From contig OZ025219.1 of NCBI GenBank assembly GCA_964019055.1, positions 5,103,868 through 5,167,867 on the forward strand: 64,000 nt of DNA, read 5' to 3'. Under the pieces are notes generated by a model. That model worked only from the letters and a program-made list of their open reading frames with translations, searched no databases and had not been told where the DNA came from. The position numbers and the translations under genes were made by a program. Source of the stretch: Anthopleura xanthogrammica (lineage: Eukaryota; Cnidaria; Anthozoa; Actiniaria; Actiniidae). Below are positions 10,201 through 20,999 of the stretch, one piece after another; within the stretch, counting starts at the first letter, position 1, and each line of letters starts with the position of its first letter.

Positions 10201-12004
10201 AAAACACTTTTGGTCCTGGTTTTGAATGTTCAACACCGCTTTCTTGTCTTTAATCTTTTTCGGTAACGGTAAATAACTTGCTCCTTTCAGTGGCGTGTAG
10301 GCAACAACCCCCAAGTCGAGTTCTACTACCTATCATATACAAATTAAAATTAGATCAAATGATAGTATCAAGAAATACTCCATTGTACTATCCTAAATTC
10401 GAAGAACAATAGCGGGGATTAACTATGATTAGCACCATAAGTCATTCATGACTTCGCCAGCCCGAGTGAAAAATGATTTTACTACGTAGGGGGAGGGGGT
10501 GAGGGGATGTTGTACACAGACTCGTTGTATACATTTTAGTGATGGTTGAGTGGTCAACAAAAGTTATTGTACAACTAAATAGACTAAATCCTCGAAATAT
10601 CTTACCTGATCTAGCCGCCATCCAGATCCCTCCCGTTGATATTCCAAGAAAGAATCCTTGATCTTTTCTACTGCTTCATTGTAGTTTTTCTCTATTTCTA
10701 TCTCGTTCACTGTGGTACAGCATTTTGATCGAAAATGGGGTAAGGCTATTACGTCTTCACCGTCGGGACTCGACTTGACCATCTTTACTTTCACACACAA
10801 GAACCACTTTATACCACGGTGTTTTCTTAGCTGTGTCTTTAGCTGCTTGATCACAGTCTTCTTTTTTCTACTCAGAGTAAGTAGAAGGTCGTACTTTTCA
10901 CGCTGGTGGGGTTTGTATTTAAACATTTTTGCGTTGCCACCCAGAGCACACTCTTCAGTAGCAGTCTCACCACTTCCTTCTTGCACAACATCTTCCTGTC
11001 AAAAAAGAAAAGACCAAATCGTTATGATTTTTTTTTTTTAATAAAATTGTTTCTTAGTAAAACCTTTATTCCAACCGAGTCGAATAGCGTGTGTTACGCT
11101 ACATCACTAAATGACAAACATTTTACTCAAACCTACCTCCAGCTCATTGTCCCCCAAAATCTCTCCATCGTATTCTTCATACATTTCTTGTGGTATATTC
11201 GCTAGCTGAGATTAAAACAAAATGCACATAAATAGGCGGCCTGAGTAACTATATTTTTCATAAATAAATACAGTGACAGTGATATACACACATGCAATAT
11301 GATAATCATATGATAATCACCTCGTATTCAATAAGCTCTGCATCGTTGAGTTTCTGCTTTTTCATTGGTGCGGTGTTTTCTTTGTCCTCTTTTCGTTTTG
11401 AAGACTCGCCCTTAAACTTCAATAAAAAAAACACATACTAAGTTAAGCGACCTGAATAACGCATATTTCTTTATAAATAAATATGATGGTGGTGATACAC
11501 ATGTATATTTTGGTTGGAATTAGTACAAACAAAGAAAATAATAGTATGATCACCTCGTATTCAATAACATCACTGGGTTCGGGCTTTTTCACCTGCAGGG
11601 TATTTTCTTCAGAAAGTGGCCTCTTGGACAAACCACCATTGCACACTTTTTCATGTCTTTTAAGGTCATGATTTCTTTTGAACACACTTCCACAGTTCGA
11701 GCAGGTGACCGCCTTGGCCAAATCATGTACTTCCTGCTGATGGCGCAAAAGACTTCTTCGGTGCTTGAATGATCGTTCGCATATTTGACATCTAAATTCA
11801 GCATTCTGTAAAATTCACAAGTAAACAGATTAAGAAACCGTGACAGATAATTACACTAAAAAGCAAGTGGCCAAAAATATTAATAAAATGCACTTAAATA
11901 AAATTGTAATCAAATCTTACCTGTTCCATCACGAGAGTTTGATCAACGCATTTCGATAACGAATCAGTAGCTTCTTGTTCAACTTCGGAAGACTCCGTTT
12001 CCAT
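7280..12004 (-). pseudogene. Polinton-type family B DNA polymerase, six exons, frameshifted
   Basis: Exons (minus strand) 12004-11921, 11805-11554, 11410-11321, 11205-11137, 10995-10606 and 10329-7900 join in phase 0, with GT..AG introns. Exon 2 encodes two zinc-finger-like segments (CQIC...H...H and CSNC...H...C). Exons 3-4 are charged linkers, and exon 5 begins the conserved N-terminal region. The long exon has exonuclease motifs (YADFES; NLRGYDSH; LKSDVLLLAD) and the palm motif A-type DACNLYGWGM. It also has the KLMNNSVFGKT motif. The frame ends at 7897 in a run of TAC codons. The rest of the palm (FTDTDS, the second metal-binding motif) and the C-terminus continue in another frame at 7888-7280. 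Compared with relatives, some residues also seem lost at this point, so the gene is probably inactive. Known role of the family: protein-primed replication of the element. Confidence 0.88.
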
Positions 12005-12590
12005 CTTGCTTGTACAAGTAGACTTGAGCTGCTTGCCAGTGAAAACCAAAGCTCAAATCCCTCAAATTTATAGTCCATGGTTGCAGCTAAAATTCTAAAA
12101 ATAGCCATGACGTCCTGGTATTGCTGGTTGATGGTGCAATAGTATTAATCTAAAAATAGATTGTTCGCAACCATTACAACCGCGAGGGCCTGGAAGAGAG
12201 AGTTCTGATGAATGAAGTGTGAAACAATGGAAGGTTTGTTTTGAGCTAGTTCCAGTGAACTATTTGCATAATTAGATGTGGTTAGCAGGTGGTGTCTTAA
12301 ATCAAAGTATGGAGGTATAAACTAATAGCAACAAAGTCATGTACTGGATCATAACTGTTCTACCCTACTCTAGCTGAGTATTACTCGGCCCGCCAAAAAC
12401 CGGTGTGAACCGATGATCTTGAAAACAAAACAAAAAGAATCAAAACCTCAGCAAGATTGAAGTGTCAACTTTGCTTTGGACTTTTACACCCCCAGCAACC
12501 TTATAGGGGATTGCTGAAACACCCAATTCCAAGATATGGTTATTTTTTTAAACATGTCTTCCCCCATCCACCTTTTGCATAGTAAAATCC
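12005..12590. other. Spacer 5' of the polymerase with a diverged copy of TIR sequence
   Basis: About 12225-12500 resembles the right TIR near 13970-14460. Shared words include ATTTGCATAATTAGA, GGTTAGC, AAACCGG, GATGATCTTGAAAACAAAACAAAAAG-like text and CAGCAA. Similarity is clear but imperfect, unlike the arms themselves. The part next to the polymerase start (12005-12220) presumably holds its promoter; I see no certain TATA element. Confidence 0.5.
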
Positions 12591-12608
12591 TCGATAAGTC
12601 AAGAAGAT

Positions 12609-13304
12609 TTGGGGATGATTGATGTTTTGGTGGTTGAACAGATACTTCAAGGAAAATTTAGTGACGGCGAGACTCTAGAGTATCAAGACGCCTTGGGGTT
12701 TGTGAAAGCTTACCAGTATCTTCATGAGCTGAGTCAATGTGATGATGCTGGGTTATTAGACAACAATGTCATACGTGAAATACACAAGATACTCATGAAT
12801 CATAGAAGTCATCTATGTACGGTTGGAAAGTACAGTGCAAGTGATCGGGTGGTAGAGTTAAAAGGAAAGCTACATCTTTATCCCGGTCCCTGTGACATGG
12901 AAGGAACAATGCAGAGGTTGATCGACGAGTATAACCACCGCTGGTTTACTGTAAACTGTCTTCGATCAGTAGACAGTAGAAAAGCTGTAGAAGATTTAGT
13001 TCACCTAACCGCGTGGTTGGTCTATAAGTTTTTAGAACTACACCCTTTTGGAGATGGGAATGGAAGAACTATTCGTCTTTTATACACTTACATCATGGAA
13101 TCGTATGGGTTTCCTTTTCAGGTCTCTCCATTGTGGTTTAACAAGGAAGAATTGTACTCAACAGAAAACGAACATCACGTCTGGTGTCAGATCCTATTGG
13201 ACATCAGACGTACGGGGAATTTAGAGAAACTAGAACATTGTATGATTCATTCCTTACAGATGTCTTGTAAAGAATATAAGTTCCTCAATAAAATACTTCA
13301 TTAA
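12609..13304 (+). pseudogene. 5'-truncated second copy of the Fic gene
   Basis: Identical at the protein level to residues 37-267 of the Fic protein at 5186-5989, including HPFGDGNGR. The homology begins at 12591, inside codon 31, so the true start and the first 30 residues are absent. An internal ATG at 12615 could in principle start a shortened product with the whole Fic core, but no matching promoter region was copied. I treat it as a fragment generated by TIR expansion. Confidence 0.75.
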
Positions 13305-13404
13305 AATAGATTTTTGTATTATTCACTCAATCTTATTCTCTCATTCTATGTCATATGGTAACTGTTATAGGCTCATAGTAATCATAACAACGAAATTTTT
13401 AATT

Positions 13405-13762
13405 CAAAAATGTCTCGATTTTATTATAAAATAGCGATAACAAGGACAATTTTTATTCAAAAAATGTCCCGATGTCCTTGTGATAATACTAAAAATGTCC
13501 CGGTCTTGTTCTAAAATCGTGATAACAAGGACAATTTTTATTCAAAAATGTCCCGATGTCCTTGTCATAGTACTAAAAATGTCCCGGTCTTGTTCTAAAA
13601 TAGTGATAATAAGGACAATTTTGATTCGAAAATGTCCCGATGTTCTTGTAATAATACTAAAAATGTCCCGGTTTTGTTTTAAAATAGTGATACAAGGACA
13701 ATTTTGATTTAAAAATGTCCCGATGTCCTTGTTATAGTACTAAAATATTTTAAAATGTCCCG
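13405..13762. repeat. Tandem repeat of ~84 bp in the right TIR
   Basis: Mirror copy of the array at 4728-5085, same number of units. Confidence 0.75.
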
Positions 13763-14845
13763 AGTATCAAGAAGCTCTGGTCTTGGTACTGAAACGCACG
13801 AACAAAAGGACTTTTATAAAGTATATTATGAATACCAAGTAGTCATAATGTCAATACGATACCCTAAAGATTGCCCTGTTCCAGCAATTTGTTAAAGCAA
13901 ATTTAGTAAAACTTTCGAATCATTTAGCAGAAGTACATATTTTGAGTAGTGAAGAAAGAACACCCTGGAAGGCTGCTTTAGCTAGTTCAAATTGAATTAT
14001 TTGCATAATTAGAAATGGTTAGCGGGTGCCTTCATTGTGTCTTGAAAGTCACACAGCCTAAAGTTCTGAAATTATTTAGCAACACACGTTGATCACTTAT
14101 CGTTAACACCGTTAAGTTTAAAGTTTCTTTTTCTCCTATCCTATCCTATCCATAGATTATTTCTTTCGTATATAAGATTTAGTTCGTATCTTTATGTTCT
14201 GAAATTCGTATGTCACCGAGGAATTTATTTAGTTATGATAATAGAAATCATTTGGTTTAAGAAATATCTGGTAGGGTTTAATCAAATGCGTACGGAGACA
14301 AAAACAGCGGAAAAAGCTACGCTATATTCGTACGGTATTATCTGGCACTCTGCGTAGCGATCGGCCAAACCGGCATGGACCGGTGATCTAAAAGTGAATT
14401 GGCGATGATAAACAAACAAAAAAGCCCAGCAAATATTGGTCATGCCTCAATCGACTTGAACAACTCCATGAAAACAAATCTAAATGATTTAAAGGTTATT
14501 GACAATGAATCTATTGTTTTATCGTTCCCAAACAAGTTCAAAATATACTGAAGAGAAAGTTTATGAGTAGGGGTTAGATTCCTCAAAATTATCAGTGTGA
14601 ATCACATCCATTGAATGAGTAAACCGAGTGACATGGAAAAAACACTTCTGACAACTTGAGTACCTTGGTAGTTAAAATAAAACTCCAATTCAGAATCCAG
14701 AAATAAATTCCTAACCTAAAAGCGGCTAGGTGTGTCATAATATAACTAAAAGCAACTAAGAAATGTATAAGACATACTTGGTATGATTTCGAAATGGATA
14801 ATCGTTTAGGATTATTGCTAAATCACATTACGATAAAGAGAATTC

Positions 14846-15061
14846 ATGGCGCGTGCCTCATTGTTTGAAGACAAATTAATACGTAAAATACAAATCGGAA
14901 TGGTTGAAATGAAACCCGGACCAAATGGACGAACAAGAAGAAAAGATATATTTTTCCATAGTTTATCCAGAATTCATGGAAGATCTTATAGTGTACTGGG
15001 TAGATCAGAAGATCTACCGAAAATTAAAGAAATATTTCCGGTGTTAATAAATTTAAAATAA
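14846..15061 (+). CDS. 71-codon reading frame in the right TIR, unknown
   Basis: Identical copy of the frame at 3429-3644, reading toward the right tip. Not recognised; see that entry for what can be seen. Confidence 0.25.
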   Translation: MARASLFEDKLIRKIQIGMVEMKPGPNGRTRRKDIFFHSLSRIHGRSYSVLGRSEDLPKIKEIFPVLINLK

Positions 15062-15382
15062 TTTATTCAAAATTGATTTCAAAAATCAAAATGTGTGTTG
15101 ATGGAAACAATAGTTGATACTTGTCTCACATTAGAGTCACGGAAAACATCAAGATCAGCCCTACCCCCACGAGCCCATGAAATTCGAACATGACGTTTTA
15201 CTTATCGCATCATGGTGGTGCAATCCTAAAATCTAAAAATAGATATGACTCTAACGCTGACCACCCCCTCCCCCTAAGGGCCCGGAGAGGGGCCCGGGGA
15301 GAGCACCAACCTGCTCTGGCCTGCTCCGGAGCACCGGTGCACCGGTGCGGCCATGATGCAGAACCGCTACTTATATACTACT

Positions 15383-15388
15383 TACGCC
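15383..15388. repeat. Right 6-bp target-site duplication (TACGCC)
   Basis: Matches 3102-3107 exactly and immediately follows the terminal ACTACT of the element. Confidence 0.92.
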
Positions 15389-15721
15389 TGCCCCGTCTGG
15401 CATCCTTCTTTGACATGTAAACTTAAAGACCAACTTGAAGCCATCCAGCGTCGGGCGCTTCGTATAGTGCACCCTCAATTGTCATATAAGGACGCTCTCA
15501 ATGAATTAAACCTCACCACTCACTATGAGAGACGAGAACATTTGTGCAGGAAATTCTACAATAACATTACATGTACCGATAATAAACTGAACTGCCTTTT
15601 ACCTAAACCTATATCTAAAAACTACAGCCTTAGAAATCCCAGGAGAATCCCACTACTCAAGTGTAGGACTAAAAGATATCAGAATAGTTTTATACCAAGT
15701 TCAATAAAGAAATGGGACTAA
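15383..15721 (+). pseudogene. LINE reverse transcriptase fragment, 3' part
   Basis: Continues the protein interrupted at 3107: YACPVWHPSLT, then QLEAIQRRALRI and the C-terminal RREHLCRKFYNN region, ending in a TAA stop after KKWD. The EAIQRRA...I pattern is typical of CR1/Jockey-clade LINE C-termini. An AATAAA at about 15850 and the AT-rich stretch to ~15900 are probably its 3' UTR. Confidence 0.8.
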
Positions 15722-16060
15722 TTTTAACTTGTACTTTTACCTAAAATTATATATATATATTTTTTCAATCATGCAAATATTTTAGATATATTTTAAAACT
15801 ATGTAAATATTGAGTTTTTCAATTCTTTCGAATTGCCAGTCAATTTTATCAATAAAGTTATTATTATATCTGACAGTATTTCTCGTCATTCTGTAATATA
15901 ACAACCTTACGCCAAAAAATATGAAAGCCATTTGTTTTCATTAAAAGAATTAGAAACTAATTATTTTTCATGCAAGGTGAATTTTGTTCATAACTTCCTA
16001 TAATCAAAGATCTTTTTGTTATCTTTCATGTGACAGCAATACAAAAGATTTGGAACTATA
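15722..16060. other. LINE 3' UTR and AT-rich spacer
   Basis: AT-rich with TA repeats, an AATAAA near 15850 and no coding signal. Confidence 0.4.
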
Positions 16061-16345
16061 GAATCTATACTAGTTAGACAATGGTTTCGAGTGGTATACC
16101 GTGGAATATCCCACGCGTCACTTCAATTGTATTTTCTAGTATACACACGAGCCTTAAGGCGAGTGTATTTACTAAGAAAATGCAAGTGACAAGTGGGATA
16201 TTCCATGGTGTGCCACCACAGAAAATACAAATAGGAGATTCAACGCGCAGTGCATGCTGGGAAGGAAGAGTTAAATACCGACGAATATATAACAGATACC
16301 CTGCATTCTGATTGGCTGTATTTTCTATGGTGTAGGATAAAGAAT
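16060..16345. mobile_element. Foldback MITE, family shared with 52665-52975
   Basis: Contains GTGGAATATCCCAC, followed by a GTATAC-bearing hairpin, and the inverted partner GTGGGATATTCCA. It ends in TTCTGATTGGCT..ATTTT. The same order of words occurs at 52665-52975, with clear divergence. No coding capacity. Confidence 0.7.
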
Positions 16346-16785
16346 AATGCGCAGCCTTTATTCTGTTGAATAAAAATAAACCGATAGTTCCTAATATGAT
16401 TCGTTTACATTTTGTCAGTCCATTTAGCTTCGTACGATTAAAAACATCTACAATTATATGAAAAGTTTTCACCGTACAGTTTTGGAGTTCTTGTCAAATA
16501 CGATAGCTTGTGTGACAGAACTTTTCGCGACGTCATCAATAAAAATTCTCTCAAGTCGATGTATCGCATAAGCTCGCGCCATGCACGCGCGGAAAAAAAA
16601 CTCAATGGAGCCACCTTAACTTAACTTATACACTTTATTTAAAATTTTGATCATGCGAGTATTACAGTAACTGTGATCTGTCGTGTACACGAACTACGTT
16701 TTTGTTAATTAACATTAAAACATGACTTTATAATTAATTAGTTGACGATAGCTGTAGCTGATTGGTCCATCAGGATAAAAGAAAA
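16346..16785. other. Intergenic DNA, no feature recognised
   Basis: I see no gene, RNA or repeat boundary in this stretch. Confidence 0.4.
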
Positions 16786-17378
16786 TCATTCTCATTCTCA
16801 TTCTCATTCTCATTCTCATTCTCATTCTCATTCTCATTCTCATTCTCATTCTCATTCTCATTCTCATTCTCATTCTCATTCTCATTCTCATTCTCATTCT
16901 CATTCTCATTCTCATTCTCATTCTCATTCTCATTCTCATTCTCATTCTCATTCTCATTCTCATTCTCATTCTCATTCTCATTCTCATTCTCATTCTCATT
17001 CTCATTCTCATTCTCATTCTCATTCTCATTCTCATTCTCATTCTCATTCTCATTCTCATTCTCATTCTCATTCTCATTCTCATTCTCATTCTCATTCTCA
17101 TTCTCATTCTCATTCTCATTCTCATTCTCATTCTCATTCTCATTCTCATTCTCATTCTCATTCTCATTCTCATTCTCATTCTCATTCTCATTCTCATTCT
17201 CATTCTCATTCTCATTCTCATTCTCATTCTCATTCTCATTCTCATTCTCATTCTCATTCTCATTCTCATTCTCATTCTCATTCTCATTCTCATTCTCATT
17301 CTCATTCTCATTCTCATTCTCATTCTCATTCTCATTCTCATTCTCATTCTCATTCTCATTCTCATTCTCATTCTCATT
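16786..17378. repeat. Hexamer microsatellite (TTCTCA)n, ~99 copies
   Basis: An uninterrupted array of about 593 bp, with no substitution seen, followed by degenerate (ATT)n. It makes long artificial open frames in several phases (Ser-Phe, His-Ser, Arg-Met dipeptides), which I do not call as genes. The unit is not the TTAGGG telomere repeat. Confidence 0.97.
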
Positions 17379-17820
17379 ATTATATCTATTTTCATCATCA
17401 TCATTATTATTATTATTATTATTTATAGAAAACGACTTGACGAACTTGTGTAACTCACATCAAAAAGTACCTAATTATAACTAACCCGGTAATTTAACAA
17501 TGATTGTTTTTCGCTATGACAACATCTTGACTGTCACGGTTTTAAAGAGAAAAATTAAGTAGTGCTTTAAATAATAAATAAGGCTATCTTTTTTTCTTGT
17601 AGTTTAACAAGAATTTTGACTTTGAATGTGGTTTTATCCTCATTAATCGTAGCAATGACTATCCTATCCTTCATCAATGACTGACAGCAGTTCAGTTTAT
17701 TTGTTAATCTATTAGTAGTGCAAACTTGGTGCTTGTCTTGACCACCATGTTCAATTGTACATGCTGTATGGAGGGTTTTTAGAAAGGCTTGAAAGGATCA
17801 TTGGACTTGACTACATCAAA

Positions 17821-20800
17821 CTATTTTAACTTCATTTTGGAGCTGTTCAGGACTTTGTTAAATGTCCACCAGGTCTGACCACCATTAAGGTCTGAATTAG
17901 TGCACCATCTATACCACCAACCAGCTTTAGGGCCTGCTGCACAGTTACCACCTGCATATCCATCGTTATCTTTGTCAGGTGTACTAAACCTCATGTTGTT
18001 GTTGATCCATTCTTGGTTTGTGGCAGTTGCAATAGCATCGCCAGCAGTACCCGAATATCCACTCACGTGCAGACGGTAAAAATCACTCTCGTCAGCGATA
18101 GAGAATGATGAATACACAGCGTGTTTCTTGTTCCCATTCACGTCCTCAAGATCAACACGTAATGATGTGACTTGTCTTTTGGTCAGTCTGTAGATCTTGT
18201 CAAGACCTAACCAAAACTCGTCATTCAGGTTACCAAAACCGGTTTTGTATTCTTGCCATCCGTGATTGAAAGATATGGAAGAGCTCTTTCGATTTCTTTG
18301 GACCACAGTCCATCCACCGCCCTCACAGAACACTGGGAATGAGCCACTTCCATTAGGATCTATATGGTAGACTCCAGGTTTAGTGTACCCAGCTGAAAGT
18401 AGTTCTGAACAATTGCTGTAAACTGAATCACAAAAATATAAGGAGTATTTTAATATAAAAGGCGGGAAAGGTTTCCAAACCAAATGACACAAAGATATAT
18501 CTTGGAGCGCGTACGTAAAATCTTCCAATTCCAAACCAGCGCAATATCAACGAGCAGATCCAGGTGGATTTCAGCATGTTTAGTTTTTAGAAAAACCTTG
18601 AGAGTAAAAACCCTGGAGTCAAAGTGAAGACACAACAAACCCTGTACTCTTGCGTTTCAATTTTTAAAATCGAATAGCTAAAATTTATCAAGAAATTCAG
18701 TGGCGTAGCAATTGTTGTTCGATCTCTTCACCAATATTTCATTAATTAATGTGGGATTCGTGTGTATATGGTGGACAAATAGTACATTGCCTCCCTGTCA
18801 AGACTTACTGTAGAAACTTGTGCACAGTTGCATCATATAGTTGCGATATGTGATCATCAATACCCTAATTTTCTTCAGTTTAATAATAAATGAGCTGCGT
18901 TGGTTATCTTTTAGCGAAGTAGAATTTCAAGTTCAAATCTATAATTTTAATTTCAAATCCCCCAAATTGGTTCCTTCGTTTCTCTATATTTATTCTATTT
19001 TCTCGTTATCTGCATCAACAGGTCCCGGCATTTTATTTTGTATCGAAGAAGCAAGGGAAATATTGTATGACCACTCAATTTTATATATCAACCAGCTGCA
19101 GGTTGAACAATTATTCTTAAAATGTAAATAGCTTTTTTAAAAGTTAAAATTTTACAATTTAAAGCTACGTTAGAAAGAATTAATTTATCTAATGATATAA
19201 AAATACTTTTTTTTAGGAAATCTAAGTTATATATTTAAAAAAACCGAAATATACATATTCTAGCTAGTGATCATCACACAAACGCCGTTGAAAGACGGTT
19301 AGAGGCGCGATTACACAGAGCAGTTTTCTATGCAACTTGTCTGCAACGGCTTTGTGACACAAGTTTCATGGGGCATTGCGGCGTGTAACCTACAGTGCAA
19401 TCTGAAAAATGTAGCGAGAAAAATTGCAGTAATCGATGAAAAAAGTAGAATCCGTTTGTATTCTTTTGGAAACAATTGCGTCTCCGTTGCATCGTGTAAA
19501 CCCTCTTGCAACTTGTCAGTGTCGCAACGCCGTTGCGAGACGAGTTGCAGAGAATATTGCTCCATGTAATCGCGCCTTGACTCGGGAAAACATTTGGACA
19601 AAGTTTCAAAAGCTTCTAAGGTTCTTAAGGTGGCTGTCTAGTATAGAAAAATGAAGCTACTGAGCACACTTCTACGCAATCACAATGACGCCATGAAGCA
19701 GTCAATCTGACGCCACTATGTGCGCGCGCTCGAAAAACCTTCAAACTTTTATTGAAGAACCATACCCTCAAATTTTGCACGGGACTCTATATTTGTTTTG
19801 CGGATTTCAAAAAGAGCATATTAAAAAGAAACTTTTGACAAAGTTTGAAAAAAATAACATGGGTTTTACTCATAGGAAAAGCGGTAAGCGTACATTTTTT
19901 TTGCACCCGTTTCAGACGGCAAAATTGCCAAGGGCAAGCCGAATTAAAAAAATATTTTTGACAATATTTCTCGATATTTTCGAAATCTTTTGACTTACAT
20001 TAGTAAAACGATGTATAATTTAAGTTTCTTGAAAAAAGAACGTCGAAAGCTTGATCACTGGTGAAGTCATGAATTTTTTTCGGAGAGAGTTGGTTTTCGC
20101 CTCTATCTTCAAAAAGTTGTTGATATGCTTGTATTTAATCGTGAATATCTCGAAAACGACCTCGGGACACCTCTTTTTTCTTTCCAGATTTGAAATCAGC
20201 ATTAAATTTGAGTTAAATTTTTTCATGGATTTATTCTATAGTAGGCAGCCAACTTAAGTAACAACTGTGTTCACAAAGTTTATCAGCCAGGCGCGTAGTA
20301 TTCTAGTTGAACTACTTTTTATATGTTATTATCCTATACCATTGTCGCTTCACTTAAATTCTAACTTTTTTATGAAACGCGTTCGATTCACACTACCGAA
20401 ATACTCACATATTTCACAGTTTGTTCCTTTAGTCGCATTGCATTCGCAGCGATAATCGTTATCATAGTCAGGGTAACACGATCCATTATTCTGACATGTT
20501 GATGGATCCATACACTTGTTCTACAAAAAAAAAAAAAAAACTGTGATTATCATAAAGTGTGAAAAGCGACAAAAAAAACGAAAATCGACAAAAGAATTAT
20601 AAGAAAAGACATACCTCTCTAATGCTAAGATGAGTGAATCCTTTTGCTGGCTTCAAATCTTCCGGTTTTGTGTTTGAGGTACTAGTAGAAAGAAGCTCAC
20701 AAATGTGAAGTCGATCATTATTCTCAGATTGGAGCTTGTAGTTTATGGATTGACACCATGGTCTACTTGTACAAGAAAACACACAATCCATTTTATCTGC

Positions 20801-20968
20801 AACTTTGGTCGTCATTTGTGTTTCGTTAGGTGAGAAGAGAATCTTATCGGGGTAGTTGTCGAACAGGAACTCTGTATGAGGGTCATTGATCATGGAACCT
20901 GTGGTGTAGTGTATGATATTCGCCAACAACACCAACACGAGATCATAGTTGAACATGGAGGTTTTCAT
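17821..20968 (-). CDS. Secreted PAN-EGF-fibrinogen-related protein
   Basis: Three exons join in phase: 20968-20615, 20520-20409 and 18422-17821. Exon 1 starts with a likely signal peptide (hydrophobic LVLVLLANII near residues 11-20) and continues with a PAN/apple-like segment with paired cysteines (DCVFSC, WCQSINY, ICELL). Exon 2 is a single EGF-like module with six cysteines (CMDPSTCQNNGSC...CEC...C). Exon 3 is a fibrinogen C-terminal domain: SAGYTKPGVY, WTVVQRN, EFWLGL, GGNCA and a C-terminal WW-containing block. Stop TAG is at 17821-17823. Proteins of this build are soluble or matrix lectin-like molecules; in invertebrates they bind carbohydrates and are implicated in immune recognition. 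The product should be secreted, about 355 residues. The two large introns hold foldback elements. The short distance to the C-terminus fits the family. Confidence 0.88.
19303..19577. mobile_element. MITE with ~20-bp TIRs in a lectin intron
   Basis: Left end AGGCGCGATTACACAGAGCA pairs with right end TGCTCCATGTAATCGCGCCT, with two mismatches. The interior of 235 bp has no coding capacity. Confidence 0.75.
19624..20258. mobile_element. Foldback element with CTTAAGGTGGCTG ends
   Basis: CTTAAGGTGGCTGTCTAGTATAG at the left is mirrored by CTATAGTAGGCAGCCAACTTAAG at the right. The ends resemble those of the element at 58932-59516 (CTTAAGGAGGCT), which suggests related families. It lies in the large intron of the lectin gene. 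Confidence 0.65.
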
Positions 20969-20999
20969 ATTCGCACGATCGAAGAAGAACTTGTAACGT

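Larger units (their letters stand above)
3108..15382. mobile_element. Polinton/Maverick-like element with Fic gene, 12,275 bp
   Basis: The element begins 5'-AGTAGTATATAAG and ends with its reverse complement. It has 6-bp target duplications and TIRs of 2,792 bp (3108-5899 and 12591-15382). Position x on the left pairs with 18490-x on the right without any gap at every point checked. It encodes a family B DNA polymerase with Polinton-type motifs, a Fic-domain protein and a small basic protein, all on the minus strand. AG..CT termini, 6-bp duplications and a protein-primed type PolB are established Polinton hallmarks. I could not find a retroviral-type integrase, a packaging ATPase, a maturation protease or capsid genes. 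It is also short for the family (usually about 15-20 kb). It is therefore probably a non-autonomous or decayed member. It sits inside a LINE. Confidence 0.9.
12591..15382. repeat. Right terminal inverted repeat, 2,792 bp
   Basis: Mirror of 3108-5899. The inner edge is at 12591: the base before it (12590, C) no longer pairs with the left arm. From there inward the left arm continues with the 5' end of the Fic gene and the right arm with unrelated sequence. Confidence 0.92.

Noticed and set aside
16786..17378. Interstitial telomere repeat
   Set aside because: The unit is TTCTCA, not the cnidarian telomere unit TTAGGG.
16715..17484. Ser-Phe, His-Ser and Arg-Met repeat proteins
   Set aside because: Artefact of the hexamer microsatellite.
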